Origin: Acidobacteriaceae bacterium
Lineage (GTDB): Bacteria; Acidobacteriota; Terriglobia; Terriglobales; Acidobacteriaceae
Reading direction: 5' to 3'
Length of the DNA stretch: 12,205 nucleotides
Assembly (NCBI GenBank): GCA_009781125.1
Contig: WQYS01000037.1
Span: forward strand, 1-12,205
The notes beneath the pieces were generated by a model. That model was not told where the DNA came from and searched no databases. It was given only the letters and a program-made list of their open reading frames with translations. The translations under genes were made by a program, and so were the position numbers. This document shows, piece by piece, positions 6,884-12,205 of the stretch (its first letter is position 1; the number at the start of each line of letters is the position of its first letter).

Positions 6884-6890
6884 CAGTAAT

Positions 6891-9800
6891 ATGATGCAAA
6901 AGGATGTACAACAGCAGACGCGAACAGCCAACTGGCTGATGCGCGCTTGGAGTGAGGGACGCGGAGTCAAGCTATATGCGGCATTTGGCCTGTGTGTGGC
7001 TCTCTGTATCTGTCTGATGAGCGGCACGCTATCCGCACAGGTGAAGTCCAGCTCTATCGTCGGTACGGTTACGGATACGAACGGCGATGTCGTCACCGGA
7101 GCCAAGGTAGTGGTTACCGAAGAGGCGACCAACGTGAGCACGGAAGCCGCAACGTCCTCCAAGGGCGAGTTTTCCGTGCCGTATCTTCCTATCGGCAGCT
7201 TCACGCTCGAGGTCAGCGCGCCCGGGTTCGAGACCTACCGCAAGACCGGCATCATGCTGGCCAGCGCGACCGCAGTGCGCAACAACGTCAAGCTGACGGT
7301 CGGCTCGACCACCGCCAGCGTTACGGTCGAGGCCAATGCGGCGGCTCTGCAAACCGAGAGCGCGACCGTACAAGGGTCTGTGGACACGAAGCTGATAGCG
7401 AATCTTCCTAACATCAATAACAATCCTCTCTATTGGGCCACGCTGAACGCCGGCGTCGTACCCACCATGAATGTGTTTAACAGCAAGGCTCTGGGCGTTG
7501 GATACCAGGACCGTCAGCAGATGTCGCAGTTCCGCATGGGCGGTAACGAGCTGGGCAGCAACGATATCCAGTTGAACGGCTCTTCCATTCAGGGTTCCGG
7601 CTGGCATGAGACCGCCGTGCTTCCCAATCCCGACTCGCTGCAGGAAGTAAACGTCGTCACCAACAACTTTGCCGCCGATACCGGCATGGCTGGCGGCGTG
7701 GTCTCGATGATCACCAAGGCCGGCACCAACCAGTTCCATGGCAATCTCAATTACATGGCCCGCAACGAGGCCCTTACCGCCAACGGATTTGCGAACAACT
7801 GGAATAGCATCAAGCGCGGCAAGTACCGTGTCAACCAGTACGGCGGCAGCGTGGGCGGACCAGTGATCCTTCCCAAGCTGTTCAACGGGAAAGACAAGCT
7901 GTTCTTCTTCGTCTCCTACATGCGCCTCTCCCACACCGATCCAGTGGGCACGCTGATGAATGTGCCAACCGGCCCGGATCCCGCGACCGGCTCCCAGGGC
8001 ACGCGCAACGGCGACTTCAGCCAGACAAAGATCTGGAACGCAGCCAAAACAGGTAAGGAGGCTCCTAAGGTTTACGATTACACGACCGCGAAGCCGTATC
8101 AGAACTCGACAACCATCTTTCAGCGCGATTTCTTTGTTTCGGGCCTTGATCAAACCAGTGATCCTACTAAGTATGATCCTCAAATGTCGATCATACCCTC
8201 CACCCGCCTCGATGCAGTACCTTTCGGCAGGAGGATATACAACGCCTATCCTATGCCGGATGCGGATTATAACATCCAGAATCCCCGGTATGACGACTTT
8301 AACAACAACAACTACTCTTTCACAGGTACCACCCCTGAGAGCCGCTGGAGCTTGAATACCCGCATGGACTACAAGCTGGGTCAAAAGCAGTCGATCTTTG
8401 CTACGGGCGGCATCAGTAGCGGAGCGTTTGCGCCGCCGGATATATGGAGCAAGCCCGGCTTTACCAGCGACTTTATCAACCTGGGCCAGGGCGGCTGGCA
8501 GAAACAGATTACCGACTCGAATCCATTTATCACGGTAGGCGATACCATCAATTTGGGTCCCACCATGTTTGTGGATGTGCGCTATGGCATCACGCGCATT
8601 GAGACCATGGCCGGCGTGCCGAACACGCCAGGAAAAGGCGACTTCTATGGTGTGCCCAGCGGGTTGCAGGGTATCGGCACGCAGGTCAACGGCACCCCTA
8701 TCGTCTATGCCGCGGATTGGGGATTTGACGGGAACGATATCTTGGGTGGCAATAGCGTTCTGAGCGGCAACTCGTGGGCCGGCAAGGTAGAGCACCAGAC
8801 CAACCACTCCCTCAACGCCAGCATCACCAAGGTGATGGGCAACTGGACCTTCAAGGAGGGCGGCGAGTATCGCGTCTATCTCCAGAACTGGCAGGACGTC
8901 TGGATTCCGACCCCCTCCATATCAGGCGGCACTCCCTGGGAGGGATCGTGGTCCGCGAAGGGTTCCGACAACTGGGGCTATGACAACAGTACTACCGTGG
9001 GCAGCGCGGATCCCGCTGATTCTGGCGTGAATATGGCCTCTATGCTGATGGGCACCTCGGGCTGGCGGTTTGGCGGCGGTTCGGCGACCCGCATGGCCCT
9101 GGCGTCGAAGTATGTGGCGCTCTACTCGCAGAACAACTGGAGACCGACCAGCAAGCTGATGCTCAGCCTGGGTCTGCGCTACGAGATACAGCCGGCGCCA
9201 ACCGAGCGCTTCAACCGTATGTCCAGCGTCGACTTGAGTGTACATAACCCTCTTACCCCTGCTCAACCGGACAATGCTCTGGCCGGCATGGGCGTGAGGG
9301 TCTTCCCGGGCGTGAATGGCTACGGCCGTGGTCTCTATGTGAATGAGTACACTGATTTCGCGCCCCGGCTGGGAGCGACCTATCAGTTCAACGAGAACAC
9401 TGTAATCCGCGGCGGCTTCGGCAGAAGTTACCTGCCGAGCAATACCGGATTCAATGCCAACTCGTCGGTCTATGGCACCAGCTCTTTTGGGGTTTCGACC
9501 CAGTCCAGACCGTGGGGTCTGAACCCGCACGGCATGCCGATGAGCACCTTTGATCAGAATCCAACCGCTGGTAATGAGGGCAACACGCAGATTACTCCGC
9601 AGGTCGGAGCAAATCCCGATAGCCCGGCGGTCTACGGCAACACGAACCAGGGGACCGCGTACTTCGACTACCGTGGTTACAAGAACGGCGTAACCGATCA
9701 GTGGAACGTCTTCGTGGAACGCAACCTGGGCAGGGAATGGCTGGTCTCGGCTGGTTATGTCGGGTCGCGGAGCCATAACCTGATGTGGAGCAACTACAGC

Positions 9801-10967
9801 CTTCAGGGAGATTATCAGATTCGTCCATCTATCCTGCTGGATTGGTTCAACCGCAGGGTCGCCAGCAGTGGTTTGAACGACCCGCTTAGCACCAATGTTT
9901 CCAATCCATATCCCGGTCTCAGCGGCGCGGTGAAGGACCAAGATGGGAACCCCATCACGGCGGGAGGGGATATTGGCTCTCCGGTGGTGTCTCCAAAGGT
10001 GCAGTACTATGCGTATCTGCCCTTCTATGGACAGACCTTGAATCGCAGCCTTGCCAGCTCGAACTATAACGCTCTGGTGCTGACGGCGAAGCATGACTTC
10101 AAGCATGGCGTTCTCTTTATGGCCAACTATGTGTGGTCGAAGACCATGGGAATCACGGGCGGCTATAACCAGAACGGCTACGCGGAAGGTGAATTCTACG
10201 GCGGTACGGCCGGGGTGATCACCGGAGGTCTAAGCCCCGACATGGGCAACCCGCGCAACAACTACGCTCTGCTTGGATGGGACACTCCCAATCGCTTCAG
10301 CGCGGCCTTGACGTGGGATCTTCCCGTCGGCAAGGGCAGGATGTTCGATCCTCACAACACTATCGCGCGTGCGATCGTTGGCGGGTGGCAGGCTTCCACT
10401 GCTGTCAACCTGCAGGGTGGATCACCCTTCGGCGTATCCTGCGGCGGCTACACGCTGAACCACCGCTGCAACGTGGCGCCGGGACAGCCCGTCAAACTGC
10501 CGAAGAGCCTGCAGAAATGGTATGACGGCCAGACGGCCAGAACTCTGCCCGACGGTCACGAGATCACGCCTGGTAAGAACGTGCTCATGAGATACAACCC
10601 GGACCGCTTCCAGGTGCCGGAAGTTGTCCAGATGCCGAACGGCCTGTATACCGTCAACAATACCCTGAGCGGCACCACCTCGATGACCGAGGGCGACCTG
10701 CGCACATTCGGGATGGCGCTCACCAACATCTCGCTGGTGCGCAAGTTCGACATCATGGAATGGGGTAAGTTCGAGATCCATGCTGATGCCACCAATGTCT
10801 TCAACCACACCAACATCATGTCCGGGGCAAACAACGGCCTACAGGTCCAATCGATAGCAACTGCAAACAAACCGATAGGTGTGAACAGCAACGAAAGCTG
10901 GGGCTCCTTTGGTATGACCTTCATGGAGCCGCGTCAGCTTACCCTCTCCGGGAAGCTCACCTTCTAA
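6891..10967 (+). CDS. TonB-dependent outer-membrane receptor, Oar-like, with carboxypeptidase-regulatory-like domain
   Basis: A 1358-residue outer-membrane beta-barrel expected to import oligosaccharides using TonB energy. A signal peptide is visible: a long polar n-region, hydrophobic core about 27-46, likely cleavage after LSA (residue 49). Residues about 53-137 form a CarboxypepD_reg-like beta-sandwich (SIVGTVTDTNGDVVTGAKVVV, then PIGSFTLEVSAPGFETYRKTG). The plug follows at about 150-285, with NPDSLQEVNVVTNNFAADTG and GGVVSMITKAGTNQFHG. The remainder is barrel, rich in aromatic and N/G/S residues, ending in LSGKLTF with the terminal phenylalanine expected for BAM-dependent insertion. No clear TonB box is seen after the signal. 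No SusD-like gene adjoins it, typical of acidobacterial receptors. Start chosen by GAGAGGA at seven bases; the second ATG at 6894 is possible. It is upstream of GH31 and downstream of the AraC gene. The substrate is inferred from neighbours. Confidence 0.93.
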   Translation: MMQKDVQQQTRTANWLMRAWSEGRGVKLYAAFGLCVALCICLMSGTLSAQVKSSSIVGTVTDTNGDVVTGAKVVVTEEATNVSTEAATSSKGEFSVPYLPIGSFTLEVSAPGFETYRKTGIMLASATAVRNNVKLTVGSTTASVTVEANAAALQTESATVQGSVDTKLIANLPNINNNPLYWATLNAGVVPTMNVFNSKALGVGYQDRQQMSQFRMGGNELGSNDIQLNGSSIQGSGWHETAVLPNPDSLQEVNVVTNNFAADTGMAGGVVSMITKAGTNQFHGNLNYMARNEALTANGFANNWNSIKRGKYRVNQYGGSVGGPVILPKLFNGKDKLFFFVSYMRLSHTDPVGTLMNVPTGPDPATGSQGTRNGDFSQTKIWNAAKTGKEAPKVYDYTTAKPYQNSTTIFQRDFFVSGLDQTSDPTKYDPQMSIIPSTRLDAVPFGRRIYNAYPMPDADYNIQNPRYDDFNNNNYSFTGTTPESRWSLNTRMDYKLGQKQSIFATGGISSGAFAPPDIWSKPGFTSDFINLGQGGWQKQITDSNPFITVGDTINLGPTMFVDVRYGITRIETMAGVPNTPGKGDFYGVPSGLQGIGTQVNGTPIVYAADWGFDGNDILGGNSVLSGNSWAGKVEHQTNHSLNASITKVMGNWTFKEGGEYRVYLQNWQDVWIPTPSISGGTPWEGSWSAKGSDNWGYDNSTTVGSADPADSGVNMASMLMGTSGWRFGGGSATRMALASKYVALYSQNNWRPTSKLMLSLGLRYEIQPAPTERFNRMSSVDLSVHNPLTPAQPDNALAGMGVRVFPGVNGYGRGLYVNEYTDFAPRLGATYQFNENTVIRGGFGRSYLPSNTGFNANSSVYGTSSFGVSTQSRPWGLNPHGMPMSTFDQNPTAGNEGNTQITPQVGANPDSPAVYGNTNQGTAYFDYRGYKNGVTDQWNVFVERNLGREWLVSAGYVGSRSHNLMWSNYSLQGDYQIRPSILLDWFNRRVASSGLNDPLSTNVSNPYPGLSGAVKDQDGNPITAGGDIGSPVVSPKVQYYAYLPFYGQTLNRSLASSNYNALVLTAKHDFKHGVLFMANYVWSKTMGITGGYNQNGYAEGEFYGGTAGVITGGLSPDMGNPRNNYALLGWDTPNRFSAALTWDLPVGKGRMFDPHNTIARAIVGGWQASTAVNLQGGSPFGVSCGGYTLNHRCNVAPGQPVKLPKSLQKWYDGQTARTLPDGHEITPGKNVLMRYNPDRFQVPEVVQMPNGLYTVNNTLSGTTSMTEGDLRTFGMALTNISLVRKFDIMEWGKFEIHADATNVFNHTNIMSGANNGLQVQSIATANKPIGVNSNESWGSFGMTFMEPRQLTLSGKLTF

Positions 10968-10996
10968 CGATGTGATCAACCCGTAACTGAAACAAC

Positions 10997-11034
10997 CGCT
11001 GCCCCCCAGTCGCTCACGCGGCTGGGGGGCAGCG
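10997..11034 (+). terminator. Strong stem-loop between receptor and GH31 genes
   Basis: The arms 10997-11009 and 11022-11034 are perfectly complementary over 13 bp with a run of six C/G pairs. The stem continues through a T-G wobble and three more pairs (11011-11013 with 11018-11020), giving about 17 bp closed by a TCAC loop. It lies 29 bp after the receptor stop. It lacks a following T-run (ACAATAT), so it is either a weak or factor-dependent terminator, or an mRNA 3'-end stabiliser that uncouples receptor and GH31 levels. Confidence 0.65.
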
Positions 11035-11055
11035 ACAATATCGGCAGATTTATGC

Positions 11056-11063
11056 AGAAGGGA
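11056..11063 (+). promoter_or_regulatory. Ribosome binding site for the GH31 gene
   Basis: AGAAGGGA ends eight bases before ATG at 11072. Other nearby ATGs (11052, 11064) are out of frame with the GH31 protein and soon hit stops, so this site decides the start. Confidence 0.7.
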
Positions 11064-11071
11064 AATGTTTG

Positions 11072-12205
11072 ATGGAGAGGCTTTTGAAAGAGACTGGAAA
11101 GTGTTTTGTTTACCTGCTTGTTTTTCTTCTGCTGCCGCTGGCGGCCAGAGCGCAAGGCAGCAAACCGGCTGAAGGCGCGCGCTTCGCCTTCCCCGGCAAC
11201 CGGCAGGTCGAGATCACCTCGTGTGCTCCGGGAGTCTTCCGGCTTCGGCTGATTCGTGCAAACAGCGCCGATGCCGAGAACGAGAACCTGATGGACCGCT
11301 ATCAGATTCTTCCCGCGCGCGACTGCCGGGCTGTCGAGCCGGGCGCGCGCAACGCCGACGGGATTCTTTTCAAATCAACCGGCGGCTCTCTGCGCTACGA
11401 CGAAAGCACCGGGAAGGCCTCTCTCCTCAATGCCAGTGGAAAAGTTGTGGTGCGGTCCGTCCAGCTCATGCCTGACCAGGCCAATGCCGCGTCGAAAGAC
11501 GACATCGAGCAGCGGGAGAAGACGGTTGCCAATCAGTATAAAGACGATATACAGGCCAGCCTGGCTCTGAACAATCCCGGCGCGCTGGCGCCGATGCCGC
11601 CCGACGCCATCGCGACTTCATTGGAAAAAGGGTTTGCAGTCTCTGCGGAACTGGAGCCGGGTGAGAGATTTTATGGCCTGGGCGAGCCGTCCACGAAGCA
11701 TATACAACTGCGCGGCGAGGCCTACTTCAACTGGGTCCGCTACCAACTGGACGAAGAGCCGATTCCGTTTCTGATGAGCACGAACGGCTGGGGCATCTTT
11801 GTCAACACCACGTGGCGGAACTACTTCGATGTGGGCAAGACCAATCCGGACCAGCTTCTGGTGTGGGGACCGGAAGGCAACCCCGATGTTTACCTGATTA
11901 CCGGCGAGAACATGCCGGAGATGCTGAATCGCTACACGGCTCTCGCCGGGCGCGCCATCCTGCTGCCTAAATGGGCCTACGGGTTGCACTTCGGCAACTT
12001 CATTACATCCGATCAATTTGAGATACTCGATAACGCGCTGCGCTTCCGGCAGTTGCACTTTCCCGTGGATGGGTTCGAGCTCGAACCGGGCTGGATGAAG
12101 CAGAACTATGACTTCTCGACCAAGAAGGAATGGAACACGGACCGGTTCTACATGCAGGACTGGATGCGTGGCAAGCGGCGCAGGCCCGAGACCTTCATCG
12201 GCGCC
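11072..12205 (+). CDS. GH31 family alpha-glycosidase (alpha-xylosidase/alpha-glucosidase type), 5' part
   Basis: 378 codons are visible, open to the right edge. A signal peptide covers residues 1-27 (hydrophobic VYLLVFLLLPLAA, cleavage near ARA-QG), so the enzyme is exported. Residues about 35-290 are the N-terminal beta-sandwich of GH31, with the hallmark RFYGLGEPSTKHIQLRGEAY (199-218) and STNGWGIFVNTTW (236-248). The TIM barrel opens at about 298 with LLPKWAYGLHFGN and continues to PVDGFELEPGWM (331-342), matching the first barrel strands. Both catalytic aspartates lie beyond the window. GH31 enzymes are retaining hydrolases acting on alpha-xylosides or alpha-glucosides, with some on alpha-galactosides. 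A charged stretch at about 134-185 (DDIEQREKTVANQYKDD) looks like an insertion in the sandwich. It follows the receptor by 104 bp, separated by a strong hairpin, and may be co-transcribed. Family is secure; the alpha-xylosidase role is inferred from GH2, GH1 and galK nearby. Confidence 0.9.
   Translation, partial: MERLLKETGKCFVYLLVFLLLPLAARAQGSKPAEGARFAFPGNRQVEITSCAPGVFRLRLIRANSADAENENLMDRYQILPARDCRAVEPGARNADGILFKSTGGSLRYDESTGKASLLNASGKVVVRSVQLMPDQANAASKDDIEQREKTVANQYKDDIQASLALNNPGALAPMPPDAIATSLEKGFAVSAELEPGERFYGLGEPSTKHIQLRGEAYFNWVRYQLDEEPIPFLMSTNGWGIFVNTTWRNYFDVGKTNPDQLLVWGPEGNPDVYLITGENMPEMLNRYTALAGRAILLPKWAYGLHFGNFITSDQFEILDNALRFRQLHFPVDGFELEPGWMKQNYDFSTKKEWNTDRFYMQDWMRGKRRRPETFIGA

Larger units (their letters stand above)
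6476..6890 (+). other. Gene-free 415-bp leader upstream of the TonB receptor
   Basis: No convincing gene is present. Open frames here lack ribosome binding sites and recognisable protein features. The interval has an AT-rich island at about 6561-6610 within GC-rich DNA, and small dyads AGGCT-TG-AGCCT (6734-6745) and GATCG-AAG-CGATC (6809-6821). If transcription begins near the AT-rich island the receptor mRNA would have an untranslated leader of almost 300 nt, long enough for post-transcriptional control. I recognise no known riboswitch class. Confidence 0.55.

Noticed and set aside
6675..6890. In-frame extension of the receptor upstream to ATG 6675
   Set aside because: It would put 72 residues of ordinary soluble-looking sequence before the signal peptide. 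GAGAGGA seven bases before ATG 6891 identifies the true start.
7029..8807. 592-residue open frame antisense to the receptor gene
   Set aside because: The receptor on the plus strand has signal peptide, domain and plug motifs across this span. The antisense product is low-complexity and lacks a ribosome site or family features.
8922..10106. 394-residue antisense open frame in the receptor barrel region
   Set aside because: A shadow of the receptor reading frame; no recognisable domain and no upstream ribosome binding site.

Overview
The window looks like a carbohydrate-utilisation locus from a GC-rich Gram-negative soil-type bacterium, most likely an acidobacterium (Terriglobia/Acidobacteriaceae-like). 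This assignment is inference. It rests on a very large Oar-like TonB-dependent receptor with an N-terminal carboxypeptidase-regulatory-like domain and no SusD partner, a Tat-exported GH2 enzyme, long intergenic gaps, and short dispersed intergenic repeats of a kind I associate with that phylum. No rRNA, tRNA, CRISPR array, transposase or phage gene is visible.

Layout, left to right. Positions 2-178 (+) are the last 58 codons of a GH1 beta-glucosidase-type enzyme. Positions 179-428 are a convergent intergenic region with a compact GC hairpin (209-228) and a long imperfect inverted repeat (271-379). A GH2 beta-galactosidase-type enzyme with a twin-arginine signal lies at 429-2954 (-). Positions 2955-3207 hold another copy of the same repeat, directly behind galK, and small palindromes upstream of the GH2 gene. 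A two-gene minus-strand operon follows: galactokinase galK (3208-4356, GTG start) overlaps by 19 bp the end of a uroporphyrinogen-decarboxylase-like gene (4338-5369). A 125-bp divergent, AT-rich intergenic region (5370-5494) separates that operon from an AraC-family regulator (5495-6475, +). A 415-bp gene-free leader (6476-6890) precedes the TonB-dependent receptor (6891-10967, +). A perfect-stem hairpin (about 10997-11034) lies between the receptor and a secreted GH31 alpha-glycosidase, which starts at 11072 and runs off the right edge.

How the genes fit together (inference). The receptor would import oligosaccharides across the outer membrane, while GH31 (alpha-xylosidase or alpha-glucosidase), GH2 (beta-galactosidase) and GH1 (beta-glucosidase) remove alpha-xylosyl, beta-galactosyl and beta-glucosyl units. 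GalK would phosphorylate released galactose and the AraC protein would sense a breakdown product. This set matches what is needed to dismantle xyloglucan side chains and backbone, although each family is multifunctional and the substrate is not proved. The most puzzling member is the UroD-like protein: it is coupled to galK, lacks the hallmarks of true heme-pathway HemE, and has no corrinoid protein or methyltransferase partner in the window.

Unusual points are the UroD-galK coupling, a Glu-to-Ser change in the galactose-binding motif of GalK, the inverted repeat copies bracketing the GH2 gene, recurring TATCAA-type motifs in the two AT-rich promoter regions, and a strong hairpin between the receptor and GH31 genes.
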